Part shown: in pieces, positions 1 to 7,700 of the stretch
Layout of the letters: the number at the start of each line of letters is the position of its first letter
How positions within the stretch are numbered: the stretch's first letter is position 1
Assembly: GCA_937920235.1 (NCBI GenBank)
Contig: CALGUK010000008.1
Location: 1 to 64,000, forward strand
Source: an uncultured Clostridia bacterium
Lineage (GTDB): Bacteria > Bacillota > Clostridia > Oscillospirales > Acutalibacteraceae
Length of the DNA: 64,000 nucleotides
Direction: 5' to 3'
Position numbers and translations under genes: made by a program
Notes under the pieces: generated by a model
The model's input: only the letters and a program-made list of their open reading frames with translations
Told to the model about the DNA's origin: nothing
Database searches by the model: none

Positions 1-55
1 GAGCATTCGCTTGACGTGCGAAGGGTCAGCGGTTCAAGTCCGTTAACGTCCACCA
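1..55 (+). tRNA. tRNA-Val(GAC), 3' part only (cut by window edge)
   Basis: The first 55 bases are the 3' part of a tRNA. The anticodon arm has stem TTCGC/GCGAA around loop TTGACGT, giving anticodon GAC (Val). A T-arm follows with stem AGCGG/CCGTT around TTCAAGT. The acceptor 3' strand is at 45-51, discriminator A at 52 and an encoded CCA at 53-55. The 5' acceptor strand and D-arm lie outside the window, so the acceptor pairing cannot be checked. Confidence 0.88.
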
Positions 56-56
56 C

Positions 57-90
57 AAAGCACTTAACTTTTTGTTAAGTGCTTTTCTTT
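57..90 (+). terminator. Intrinsic terminator of the tRNA gene
   Basis: A 12-bp perfect stem (AAAGCACTTAAC with GTTAAGTGCTTT, loop TTTTT) is followed by a T-rich tract, two bases after the tRNA CCA end. Confidence 0.9.
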
Positions 91-95
91 TTGTA

Positions 96-124
96 TTGAG
101 TTTTTTATTTTTATTTGCTATAAT
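96..124 (+). promoter_or_regulatory. Sigma-A-type promoter of the CooC/dehydratase operon
   Basis: TTGAGT (96-101) and TATAAT (119-124) are separated by 17 bases. Transcription would begin near 131, so an in-frame start codon at 72 cannot be used; the first gene must start at 153 or later. Confidence 0.7.
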
Positions 125-152
125 TAATCGAAACTTAAAATACTGTAAGGAA

Positions 153-815
153 ATGAGTAATTTTATGGAAATATTTTCAACCGTAATTGAAGCCATCGGA
201 ATTGTTGCTTTTTCAATTTCGGGAGCAATGATTGCAATAAGACGAAAAACAGATCTCTTCGGCGTTATTCTTCTTGCTATAATAACTGCTCTCGGCGGAG
301 GTCTTACCCGTGACGTTATTCTGAGCTTTTCTCCCCCCGCTTTCTTCAGTATGAAAATATATATATTGATTTCAGCCGTTGTTGCAGTTATAGTTTTTCT
401 TTTTGCACGCAAATTCAGTCACACATATCTCGAAAATGAACAGAAAATTGAACATATTAATGATATTTTCGACGCTCTCGGTCTCGGAATTTTTGCCGTT
501 ATCGGTGTGAAGGTCGCATTTCAGCAAGGATACACCGATAATGCTCTGATATGTATAACATGCGGACTTTTGACATGTATATGCGGCGGTATGCTCAGAG
601 ATGTTCTTACAAACTCAACACCGTTTGTTCTCGTCAAGAGGATTTATGCCATTGCCGCGCTTGCTGGTTCATCTGCATATTATTTACTGCATATTTACGG
701 AAATATTCTTGATATAAATGAAAATCTGGCATTAGTTTTTGGGGTTTTTGTAACTTTTACGCTGAGAATTCTTGCAATGATTTTCAAGTGGAATATGCCG
801 AAAGCTATTAAATAA
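153..815 (+). CDS. TRIC-type (UPF0126/YicG family) membrane channel protein
   Basis: This encodes a roughly 220-residue polytopic membrane protein with about seven hydrophobic segments. It contains two copies of the family signature, GGGLTRDV in the first half and GGMLRDV in the second, as expected for the duplicated UPF0126 unit that gives bacterial TRIC-like trimeric intracellular-cation channels. The start at 153 follows the promoter at 96-124 and a TAAGG sequence; a second ATG at 165 (MEIFSTVIEA) is equally plausible because the spacing of the putative ribosome site is poor for both. It ends 9 bases before the CooC-like gene and so is probably the first gene of that operon. Its substrate is unknown; a link to ion supply for the metalloenzyme is only a guess. 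Confidence 0.8.
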   Translation: MSNFMEIFSTVIEAIGIVAFSISGAMIAIRRKTDLFGVILLAIITALGGGLTRDVILSFSPPAFFSMKIYILISAVVAVIVFLFARKFSHTYLENEQKIEHINDIFDALGLGIFAVIGVKVAFQQGYTDNALICITCGLLTCICGGMLRDVLTNSTPFVLVKRIYAIAALAGSSAYYLLHIYGNILDINENLALVFGVFVTFTLRILAMIFKWNMPKAIK

Positions 816-824
816 GGTGATATA

Positions 825-1589
825 ATGAATTCAAAATCAACAATAATTGCAGTTGCAGGTAAAGGCGGTGTCGGTAAAACATCACTTTCTGCAACCATTG
901 TCAGATGTCTTGTGGAAAAATATCCCGAGAAGAAAATTTTAGCTATTGATGCTGACCCTGCCGTTGGTCTTTCAACCGCCTTGGGAATTGATGTCAAAAT
1001 GACTATTGATAACATCAGGAAAGAAATAATCGCATCAGTAGATGAAGGTGACACAAGAACAGCCATTGAACTTTTAGGCGAGGCTAAATACAGAATTTTT
1101 GACGCACTAGTTGAGACGGACGGATACTCCTTCATTGCTGTCGGCCGTCCCGAAACTGCCGGATGCTACTGCAAAATCAATTCATATCTGAAAGAAGTAA
1201 TTTCAATTCTGTCAAACGAATTTGACTACGTTGTAATCGACGGAGAAGCCGGTATTGAACAGATAAACAGAAGAGTTATGGAAAAAGTCACTCACCTGTT
1301 GCTAATTACTGATCCGAGCAAAAAAGGTTGTCAGGTTATAAACACAATTAAAAATGTTGCCGACGAGCTTGTCATGTACGAAAAAATCGGTGCAATTATA
1401 AACCGTATGGCTGATGAATCTCTTAAGGATTATATTGATACAAACGGTATTCCCGTGCTCAGTTATATTGAGGATGATAAAAATCTGTCGGTATTTGATA
1501 TTAAGGGAGAAAACATTTTTAATCTTCCTGCCGAATCAAATGTTGTAAAAGGTGTAAAAAAAGCACTTAATGAAATAGGGGTTATATAA
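825..1589 (+). CDS. CooC-like nickel/metallocluster maturation ATPase
   Basis: This is a 254-residue SIMIBI-class P-loop ATPase of the MinD/CooC group. Residues 12-19 carry the deviant Walker A motif GKGGVGKT, residues 41-44 read IDAD, and a Cys-x-Cys pair sits at C114/C116. That pair is the metal-binding signature of CooC, the ATPase that helps insert nickel into CO dehydrogenase or acetyl-CoA synthase, and separates it from MinD and ParA. No CO dehydrogenase gene is in the window. The stop codon overlaps the start of the dehydratase-type subunit (TAATG), so the two are translationally coupled. The family assignment is secure. That it matures the neighbouring iron-sulfur proteins, or the acetyl-CoA-synthase-like protein at 5287, is inference. 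Confidence 0.85.
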   Translation: MNSKSTIIAVAGKGGVGKTSLSATIVRCLVEKYPEKKILAIDADPAVGLSTALGIDVKMTIDNIRKEIIASVDEGDTRTAIELLGEAKYRIFDALVETDGYSFIAVGRPETAGCYCKINSYLKEVISILSNEFDYVVIDGEAGIEQINRRVMEKVTHLLLITDPSKKGCQVINTIKNVADELVMYEKIGAIINRMADESLKDYIDTNGIPVLSYIEDDKNLSVFDIKGENIFNLPAESNVVKGVKKALNEIGVI

Positions 1590-2794
1590 TGAAGGATTTA
1601 AAACATTTAATCTATTTTGAAAATCTGTTACAGGAAGCAAATAACGATCTTGTAAAACAAGCAACGAGTGAGGGTAAGCTGGCTGTTGCATATACCTGCT
1701 ACCACATTCCCGAAGTTTTGCTCAACCTTGACAATTGCTTCTCCGTAAGACTCAGAGCTCCGAGAACAGGCTCTATGGACATTGCAACTTATTATATGAG
1801 TTCATTTCTTTGCGGTTTTTCAAAGGCTCTGCTTGAAAGAGGAATTGAGGGCGGATATAATTTCTTATCAGCACTTATAGGCTCGGAAACCTGTTCGGAA
1901 ATGAATCGAACTTATGAGCATTTTGAACTTCTTAATCTTGTTCCTAACGATAAGTTTTTTGTTAGTTTTGTGGATGCACCTTTCAAGATTGAGCCACATA
2001 CGGTAAAGCACTATACTAAGCAGTTAAAGCTAAAAATTCTCGATAAATTGCACGATACCTACGGTATTGATATAAGTGATGATGCTCTCAGAAAAGCTGT
2101 TGCCGAGCATAATGAAGTTTGCCGACTTATAACTGAAATCGGTGAATACAGAAAAGAAGATAATCCGCGAATTACGGGATATGAATTCCATATTCTTTGT
2201 CTTGTTACATATTGCTGTCCGAAATATTTAATTATTGATAAACTTCGGGAAACAGCTGAAGAGCTTAAAACAAGAGAACCCGATGCAAAGAAAAATTACA
2301 GAGCAAAAATCGTTGTTGTTGGTTCTGAAATGGATGATCCCGACTTCACAAAGCTTATTGAGGACAGCGGAGCACTGGTTGTTGCAGACCGTTTCTGTTT
2401 CGGTTCTCTCCCTGGACGAGAGGAAATTATTCTCAACAACGACGAGGATGTTCTTACACAAATAGCACTTCATTACATGAAGACAAGTCAATGTCCGAGA
2501 TATATGAGTCACGACAAGGTAGAGGAAAGACGAAATTACGTAAAATGTCTTGTTGATGAATATAACGCTGACGGGATTATGTATGAACAGCTTAAGTTCT
2601 GTGAGTATTGGGGATATGAACGTGCTCTAGCCTCATATATCATGAGCGCTGATTACGGCGTACCTACAGCGGCTGTTGACCGTCAATATACAGCTTCGGC
2701 ATCAGGCCAATTAAGAACTCGTGTTCAGGCTTTTGTCGAAAGTCTTGAAATCAAAAAAATTCAGAAAGAAAAGGAGATGAAGCAAAATGGCTGA
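1589..2794 (+). CDS. 2-hydroxyacyl-CoA dehydratase-type subunit (HgdB/BcrC family)
   Basis: This 401-residue protein belongs to the 2-hydroxyglutaryl-CoA dehydratase D-component / benzoyl-CoA reductase BcrC family, which holds a low-potential [4Fe-4S] cluster and receives electrons from an ATP-driven activator. Candidate cluster cysteines are C75 (CGFSKALLERG), C102 (ETCSEMNR) and C338 (FCEYWGYE). The family block VVVGSEMDD lies at 243-250 and ADRFCFGSLPG at about 266-276. It overlaps the CooC-like stop at its 5' end and the next subunit by 8 bases. The true substrate is unknown: it could be a 2-hydroxyacyl-CoA, another CoA ester, or a small molecule as in double-cubane-cluster proteins. No CoA-transferase or acyl-CoA dehydrogenase, which usually flank catabolic dehydratases, is nearby. 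Confidence 0.85.
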   Translation: MKDLKHLIYFENLLQEANNDLVKQATSEGKLAVAYTCYHIPEVLLNLDNCFSVRLRAPRTGSMDIATYYMSSFLCGFSKALLERGIEGGYNFLSALIGSETCSEMNRTYEHFELLNLVPNDKFFVSFVDAPFKIEPHTVKHYTKQLKLKILDKLHDTYGIDISDDALRKAVAEHNEVCRLITEIGEYRKEDNPRITGYEFHILCLVTYCCPKYLIIDKLRETAEELKTREPDAKKNYRAKIVVVGSEMDDPDFTKLIEDSGALVVADRFCFGSLPGREEIILNNDEDVLTQIALHYMKTSQCPRYMSHDKVEERRNYVKCLVDEYNADGIMYEQLKFCEYWGYERALASYIMSADYGVPTAAVDRQYTASASGQLRTRVQAFVESLEIKKIQKEKEMKQNG

Positions 2795-4316
2795 ATACGG
2801 TAAGCTTTATAAAGAACATACTGCCATACTGAAGCACAGAGAATGGCGTGGCTTCAAAGATACCATGTATGATTATTATCGTTGGCTTGTCACATGGAAA
2901 GACATGATAAAAATGGTTCTTAAAGCACCTGTTTCTACAGTTAAGGGAATATGGAGATACCGCTGGATGGCATCTTATCTGTCAGCTCCGTCGTTTATTG
3001 ACAGACATGTTGCGGGGCTCAGAGGACCTCAGCTCAGAATGGCACATCTCCATTATAATATGATTGTTAAACACACGACTCATTTGATTAATCTCTCTTT
3101 GCGTGCGGATGAAAAAATCAATCCTCATAATAATTTATCAAAGAAAATTGTTTTGACCGATGAAATTGTTCCGAATGAAGTATTTTTAGGTTTCCCGAAT
3201 CTTCAGCCTATGCCGTTACAGACCTTACCTATTTTCTTGGCATCGATGGTTGATCAGCAGATAACTCCGCCCTACCTCGAGGTTACGGAAAGTTTTGGTG
3301 TTCCTGCAGATGTTTGCCCGCTTCCGAGTGCTGAGGCAGGCGTTGCCATTGAAGATGATTATCCTAAAATGGGTTGCTGTATGATAGGTACTAATATGCC
3401 CTGCGACGGTTCAATTATGAACTCAACATTCCTTGACAGAAGACTTCAACTGCCCACTCACTGTTTTGGTGTCCCGCTAAGGTACAACGGCGAAGATGTT
3501 CAGGAATACGGCGTTGACGAAATTAAATCTTTGATCGATTTCATCGAAAAGCAGACCGGCGAAAAATTTGATTGGGATGCATTTTTCAAGGGAATGAAAA
3601 TGTATAATGAACAGCTTGATTATGAGCTTCAGAAATGGGATATCAACAGAACCGATTATCCGCAGATGACAGGTGCTTGCTTCTGGCTTTACAGAATTTT
3701 CTATTTCAACCTTTCAGGCGGTTCAAACGAAAAGTTCCTTAAGGTTGATAAAAAAGTCAATAAAATAATGATGAAGGCTTATGAAAATAAAACTCCCGTT
3801 TCAAAGGAAATGCGACACAGAGCAGTTGTCTGGTCATGCCCGGCAAACTATTACACAAGCCTTGCAAACTGGCTTGAAAACTGCTGGGGTGTAAATGTTG
3901 TTATGGATATGGAAACAATGATCTCTTATCTTCCGATTAACACTGAAGATAAGGAGCAAGCACTCAAGGATCTTGCTAAGACATATCAGCGTTCGATTAT
4001 GAGAAAGCATACTAAAGGCGGATATCAGAACGTTGTTAACGAGCTTTGGAGAATAGTTGACGAATATAATGCTGATACAGTTATTATGTATGATCAGATT
4101 TCCTGTAAAGGTATGGATGGTCTCACGGGTATTTTTGATGACCAGGCAAGAGAAAGAAATATAAACTTCATCTGGGTCAAGCAAGACCTTATGGACCCCC
4201 GAACAATTTCAAGACGTGAAATGCGTGATCAAATCAACAAATATATGCAGACGGTTTTACAGGAAGAGCCTGTTGACCCGTCACTTGTAGATTTTGAAGA
4301 CGATTTGGCTTGGTAA
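2787..4316 (+). CDS. 2-hydroxyacyl-CoA dehydratase-type subunit (HgdA-like, long form)
   Basis: This 509-residue partner of the preceding subunit is from the same superfamily, with an extended N-terminus of about 110 residues before the first domain. Conserved cysteine-containing patches are GCCMIG (C197/C198), NMPCDGS (C206), WSCPANYY (C351) and SCKGMDGL (C440), the last followed by the family pattern DDQARE. Two different subunits plus an activator is the architecture of hydroxyacyl-CoA dehydratases. The start overlaps the upstream gene by 8 bases with GGAGATG just ahead of it. The length is somewhat greater than the 430-480 residues usual for HgdA. Function is inferred from family only. 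Confidence 0.83.
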   Translation: MAEYGKLYKEHTAILKHREWRGFKDTMYDYYRWLVTWKDMIKMVLKAPVSTVKGIWRYRWMASYLSAPSFIDRHVAGLRGPQLRMAHLHYNMIVKHTTHLINLSLRADEKINPHNNLSKKIVLTDEIVPNEVFLGFPNLQPMPLQTLPIFLASMVDQQITPPYLEVTESFGVPADVCPLPSAEAGVAIEDDYPKMGCCMIGTNMPCDGSIMNSTFLDRRLQLPTHCFGVPLRYNGEDVQEYGVDEIKSLIDFIEKQTGEKFDWDAFFKGMKMYNEQLDYELQKWDINRTDYPQMTGACFWLYRIFYFNLSGGSNEKFLKVDKKVNKIMMKAYENKTPVSKEMRHRAVVWSCPANYYTSLANWLENCWGVNVVMDMETMISYLPINTEDKEQALKDLAKTYQRSIMRKHTKGGYQNVVNELWRIVDEYNADTVIMYDQISCKGMDGLTGIFDDQARERNINFIWVKQDLMDPRTISRREMRDQINKYMQTVLQEEPVDPSLVDFEDDLAW

Positions 4317-4329
4317 AGGAGATAATAAT

Positions 4330-5130
4330 ATGAAATATTTTGGCGGATGCGACGTTGGATCAACATATACAAAATGTGTTATTCTTGACGAAAACGGAAA
4401 TATGGTAGCAAACGTAACTAACAGAAGTAAAATTAACCCCGTTCAGAGCGCTGAAATTGCTCTTGACGATGCAGTTACTCAAGTAAACGGACTCGGTTCT
4501 GCAAAAGAGCTGACATATCTTATCGGTACGGGTTACGGTCGTAATAAAGTTCCGTTTGCTGACGAAAACATTTCAGAAATAAGCTGTCATGCAATGGGTG
4601 TTCACGTTACAAACCCGGAGGTCAAAGCCATAATTGATATCGGCGGTCAGGATGTTAAAGGAATTTCCATTGATACCGACGGTACCGTTAAAAACTTTGC
4701 AATGAACGATAAATGTGCAGCTGGTACAGGACGTTTCTATGAAGCTATGGCAAACGCTTTTGAAATGTCATTACCCGAGTTTTCCAAACTTTCTCTCAAT
4801 GCAAAAAATACAATTCCGATTACTGCACAGTGCACTGTTTTTGCTGAAAGTGAAGTTATTTCTCTTGTCGGTGAAGGTAAGCCAATGGACGAGATCGCAG
4901 CGGGTATTCAGCTCGCAGTTGCAAAGCGTTGCTTCGTTATGGCTAAAAAAGCCGGCGCTGTTGACAGCATTACTCTTACAGGCGGTTGTGCTAAAAATGA
5001 CGGTCTTAAAAAAGCCATTGAAAAGGTACTTAAAATCAAGGTTGTTGAATTGAAAACAGATCCACAGCTTATGGGTGCATTAGGTGCTGCCGAATACGCT
5101 CGTCAAAAGGGCTTAGCAAAGGAGAACTGA
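4330..5130 (+). CDS. BadF/BadG/BcrA/BcrD ATPase-type dehydratase activator (HgdC-like)
   Basis: This 266-residue ASKHA-fold ATPase acts as the archerase that fires one electron at a time into the dehydratase component at the cost of ATP. The N-terminal phosphate loop DVGSTYTK is at 8-15. The single [4Fe-4S] cluster shared by the homodimer would be held by C129 (KCAAGTG) and C168 (QCTVFAESE), very close to C127 and C166 of Acidaminococcus HgdC. GGCAKN near the C-terminus is the adenosine motif. The ATG at 4330 follows AAGGAGATAATA and is preferred over an upstream in-frame start at 4294 that would lie inside the preceding gene. It completes the set of a classical two-component dehydratase. Confidence 0.9.
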   Translation: MKYFGGCDVGSTYTKCVILDENGNMVANVTNRSKINPVQSAEIALDDAVTQVNGLGSAKELTYLIGTGYGRNKVPFADENISEISCHAMGVHVTNPEVKAIIDIGGQDVKGISIDTDGTVKNFAMNDKCAAGTGRFYEAMANAFEMSLPEFSKLSLNAKNTIPITAQCTVFAESEVISLVGEGKPMDEIAAGIQLAVAKRCFVMAKKAGAVDSITLTGGCAKNDGLKKAIEKVLKIKVVELKTDPQLMGALGAAEYARQKGLAKEN

Positions 5131-5131
5131 T

Positions 5132-5287
5132 ATGGAAGTATTATTTATAATTCTTGGTGTTGTTCTCGCCTTATTTGTAATAACATTTGCAATTTACTGG
5201 TTCAACCTCGATATGAAGCTTGTCAGAAAAGTATATGATTTATTACAGAAGCATTACGACACAATGAAGAGAGATAAAAAGTTATAA
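5132..5287 (+). CDS. 51-residue single-pass membrane peptide in the dehydratase operon
   Basis: A short reading frame begins with ATG at 5132, one base after the activator stop codon, preceded by AAAGGAGAACTGAT (strong ribosome site). It ends with TAA at 5285-5287, overlapping the next start codon as TAATG. Residues 2-22 are hydrophobic (VLFIILGVVLALF and following) and form one transmembrane helix. The remaining 29 residues are amphipathic and basic (KLVRKVYDLLQK, HYDTMKRDKK). Perfect packing between two genes argues that it is real. I recognise no family. It could anchor the soluble operon products to the membrane. Confidence 0.75.
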   Translation: MEVLFIILGVVLALFVITFAIYWFNLDMKLVRKVYDLLQKHYDTMKRDKKL

Positions 5288-5979
5288 TGAGATTATATAA
5301 TAAACTTATTGACGAAATTAAATCTCATTTATCAGATGCCGAATCGGTTTTTTCTGAAAAAAAACTAAATATAAGCAACAAGAACTCTGTAATCTTTTTG
5401 TCAGATTCCGCATATGAACTTGGCGGAAATCAATTGCCTTGTGTAAGCAGTCTTGCGGTCTCAAGTGACAAGGATTTTTCAAATGCGATATATCTACAAG
5501 GTCCAGACCTTGACGAAATTAAAGCTGACTCCCCTTTCGGTAAGTTCATCTTAATTCAAATAACGGATTTTGATGATGAACAGGAGACTTTCAATAAAAT
5601 CAAGGAATTAGAAGCATTAAGATACCGTTTATCTGTTGACGGGTTTATGACAAGAGCGTCTGCACTGAATATGCGTGAGCAAATAAGGGTCAGTAAAAAA
5701 GCTTTGAAATCCGGAATAAAGTTAGCAGATTACGGCAATGCGCTCTTGCAGGAGTATCTTAAGTTTCCGTATGTAAAAAGTGCAGAAATCTTTTTTATCA
5801 CTGACTTTTATGATTTTGATTTCTTAAATACTTCTGCAAAAAAAATCAGTCAGACAACATCGGCTTTGAACCACATTTTTGACAATGTTATGTTTGATTG
5901 TTCAACATGTAACCTCAAAGAAATATGCGATGAGGTTGACGGACTTAAAGAATTGCATTTCAAAACTGTTAAAAAGTGA
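5287..5979 (+). CDS. Truncated acetyl-CoA synthase (ACS/CdhC)-like protein
   Basis: This 230-residue protein resembles the middle of the acetyl-CoA synthase subunit of CODH/ACS. GPDLDEI (72-78) matches the start of ACS domain 2. Residues 131-173 (EQIRVSKKALKSG, ADYGNALL, FFITD) match the ACS stretch with RVSKDAVAKG, NYGEIL and IFTD. The start (SDSAYELGGNQLPC, 39-52) resembles the PDTAYYLP segment of ACS domain 1. It ends with C205, C208 and C214, spaced like the first three A-cluster cysteines of ACS, but the fourth cysteine and the whole C-terminal catalytic domain are absent. It cannot be a working ACS by itself. It is the last gene of the operon, coupled to the membrane peptide. The resemblance is from memory of the Moorella protein. 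Confidence 0.6.
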   Translation: MRLYNKLIDEIKSHLSDAESVFSEKKLNISNKNSVIFLSDSAYELGGNQLPCVSSLAVSSDKDFSNAIYLQGPDLDEIKADSPFGKFILIQITDFDDEQETFNKIKELEALRYRLSVDGFMTRASALNMREQIRVSKKALKSGIKLADYGNALLQEYLKFPYVKSAEIFFITDFYDFDFLNTSAKKISQTTSALNHIFDNVMFDCSTCNLKEICDEVDGLKELHFKTVKK

Positions 5980-5990
5980 ATAAAATATAG

Positions 5991-6019
5991 AAAAAGAGGC
6001 TTTGATTAGCCTCTTTTTT
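5991..6019 (+). terminator. Terminator of the CooC/dehydratase operon
   Basis: AAAAAGAGGCT pairs with AGCCTCTTTTT around loop TTGATT, giving a stem followed by T residues 12 bases after the last stop codon. It marks the operon end. Confidence 0.9.
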
Positions 6020-6023
6020 ATAT

Positions 6024-6051
6024 CGGGACGATGTGGGCATCGTCCCCTACA
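6024..6051. repeat. Palindromic GGGACGAT/ATCGTCCC element
   Basis: An 8-bp perfect inverted repeat (6025-6032 with 6039-6046, loop GTGGGC) ends in CCCTACA, directly abutting the stop codon of the XRE gene. It is GC-rich against an AT-rich background and resembles the dispersed GTAGGGG palindromes common in intergenic DNA of gut Clostridia. Only one copy is visible here. Confidence 0.55.
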
Positions 6052-7149
6052 TTATTCTAGCATTTTAATAATTTCTTTGAACTCAGGTTTGGATTTAAAC
6101 TCGTCAGATAATGGGTAATGCTCTGTCATTACAATTTTCATAAATTGAGATAAATTAGTTTCACGGTATATTGGTCCGAAATTATAATGTCTCATTACTT
6201 TTTCTGAAATACTTGGTTTTTCATCAAGCTCTTTTGCATATTCTGTAGCCATTTTAAGATATTTCAGAGCATTTTCATCGTCACCGATTTGATGATACAA
6301 ATGACCAATATGGCCGTAATTATAAAGTCTATTAACACAATTCTTGCCAAAATTTCCGTCGTCAAATATCAAGTTGATGAGTCCTTGTAGATGCTTAAAA
6401 ATCTCAAGTCTCTTTTCGGGTTCATAATTAAAACTATATCCAAATAATGTATCTTGCATTATAAACAATAATTCTTCAAGAGCATTTCTATGCGTTGTAT
6501 TATAGTTTTCTGTATCAAATGCCAAACTCATCAACATTAATTCTTTTGTATCATTAATTGAAGGCAAAGTACTTACTATTTCTTCTGCGTGATTAAGATA
6601 GTCTTTATATACACGGTATTTACCTTCTTCGTTTGGAACACATTGGTATAATGTTACTAAATGAGAAATCATAATTACTTTTGAGCGTATTCTTATATCA
6701 TCATCTGTACAATGATTCTGTATCTTTTCATAAAGAGATGTAATCTCTTTTGAAATATCTTTATATCCACCTTGTCCAAAACCTTTAACATCATACAAAA
6801 GCTCCATATAACGGATTAAAATGCGAAAATCATTGGGAAATTCTTTAACTGCTTTTTGAAATTCATTAAAAGTCAAAGTTAAATCTTTCAACTTCATATC
6901 ATCATACAGTTTGAGGTATTCATTTATTTGATTTTCTTCCCTTAACTTATTGACACCTAACAAATCATCAATTGAAACATCAAAAAATCGTGAAATAATA
7001 GGAAGTGTTGTAATATCAGGATATGTTTCACCACGTTCCCATTTGCTGATTGTCTGAAATGAAACACCTAAAAATTCTGCAAGATTTTCTTGAGTTAGTT
7101 CTTTTTCTTTACGAAGTTTTTTAATATTTTCACCAAAATAGATTGTCAT
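6052..7149 (-). CDS. XRE-family regulator with long helical C-terminal domain
   Basis: The protein has 365 residues. Residues 1-65 form a Cro/CI helix-turn-helix (TQENLAEFLGVSFQTISKWERGE), followed by the usual DITTLPIISRFFDVSIDDLLG stretch that ends such domains. The remaining 300 residues are predicted helical with paired-helix, TPR-like spacing (for example ENALKYLKMATEYAKEL), as in peptide- or stress-responsive regulators. The ATG at 7149 follows GAGGTGATTTT. It stands alone and is divergent from the TauE/SafE pair, so it may regulate itself and that pair. The ligand is unknown. Confidence 0.85.
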   Translation of the reverse strand: MTIYFGENIKKLRKEKELTQENLAEFLGVSFQTISKWERGETYPDITTLPIISRFFDVSIDDLLGVNKLREENQINEYLKLYDDMKLKDLTLTFNEFQKAVKEFPNDFRILIRYMELLYDVKGFGQGGYKDISKEITSLYEKIQNHCTDDDIRIRSKVIMISHLVTLYQCVPNEEGKYRVYKDYLNHAEEIVSTLPSINDTKELMLMSLAFDTENYNTTHRNALEELLFIMQDTLFGYSFNYEPEKRLEIFKHLQGLINLIFDDGNFGKNCVNRLYNYGHIGHLYHQIGDDENALKYLKMATEYAKELDEKPSISEKVMRHYNFGPIYRETNLSQFMKIVMTEHYPLSDEFKSKPEFKEIIKMLE

Positions 7150-7349
7150 AAAATCACCTCAAAATATTTCTTGTAGCTACAGCTTTATAATAACTGTATT
7201 TCATTATTTTTTCAATAACATTTTTGTTGAATATAATTCGCCTGTTTTAAGAATTATTCAACTAATTTTATACTTTTTATTCTAAAATAAAGGCTAAATA
7301 TTTCTGCATATTACGGAATATTGGGTAAACACTGTAATGAGGTGTAATT
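7150..7349. promoter_or_regulatory. Divergent intergenic region with palindromic operator candidate
   Basis: About 200 AT-rich bases separate the XRE gene from the TauE/SafE pair. A perfect 10-bp palindrome, TGTAGCTACA (7172-7181), lies 23 bases upstream of the XRE start and is a reasonable autoregulatory site. A longer imperfect TTCAA/TTGAA inverted repeat lies near 7210-7231. No reading frame is supported here; GAGGTGTAATT before 7350 is the ribosome site of the rightward gene. Confidence 0.4.
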
Positions 7350-7700
7350 ATGAGCGGGATTAAAAAATTTTTGGCCGGAATATCCATAGGAATTATAAAT
7401 ATCTTACTCGGGGCCGGTGGCGGAATGGTCACCGTACCACTATATAAAAGAATGGGAATGGAACAAAAAGACTCACAGATTAACGCAGTAGCTACAATTC
7501 TTCCTATAACAATTATCAGCGCAATAATATACTTAATAGGTGACAATGTAAAAATATCAGATACTTATATTTATCTGATACCGGGGCTTGCAGGAAGTAT
7601 TATCGGGACTTTTCTTATCAAGAAAACATCAAATAAAGCTCTGACCACACTGTTTTCGATTTTTATGATATGGGCAGGAACGAGGATGCTTTTAAAATGA
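7350..7700 (+). CDS. Half-size TauE/SafE sulfite exporter family protein, subunit A
   Basis: This 116-residue membrane protein has about four hydrophobic segments and the glycine-rich family motif GAGGGMVTVPL at about residues 21-31. Typical TauE/SafE proteins have about 250 residues and contain two such units. Here each unit is a separate gene. The 3' end overlaps the start of the second half as ATGA, so synthesis is coupled. The substrate is unknown; the family moves sulfite, sulfoacetate and other organic anions. Confidence 0.82.
   Translation: MSGIKKFLAGISIGIINILLGAGGGMVTVPLYKRMGMEQKDSQINAVATILPITIISAIIYLIGDNVKISDTYIYLIPGLAGSIIGTFLIKKTSNKALTTLFSIFMIWAGTRMLLK

Noticed and set aside
72..152. 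Upstream in-frame extension of the TRIC-like gene
   Set aside because: It begins inside the tRNA terminator and upstream of the promoter at 96-124, so it cannot be translated from that transcript.
26..412. Open frame on the minus strand over the TRIC-like gene
   Set aside because: Antisense shadow with no ribosome site and low-complexity translation.
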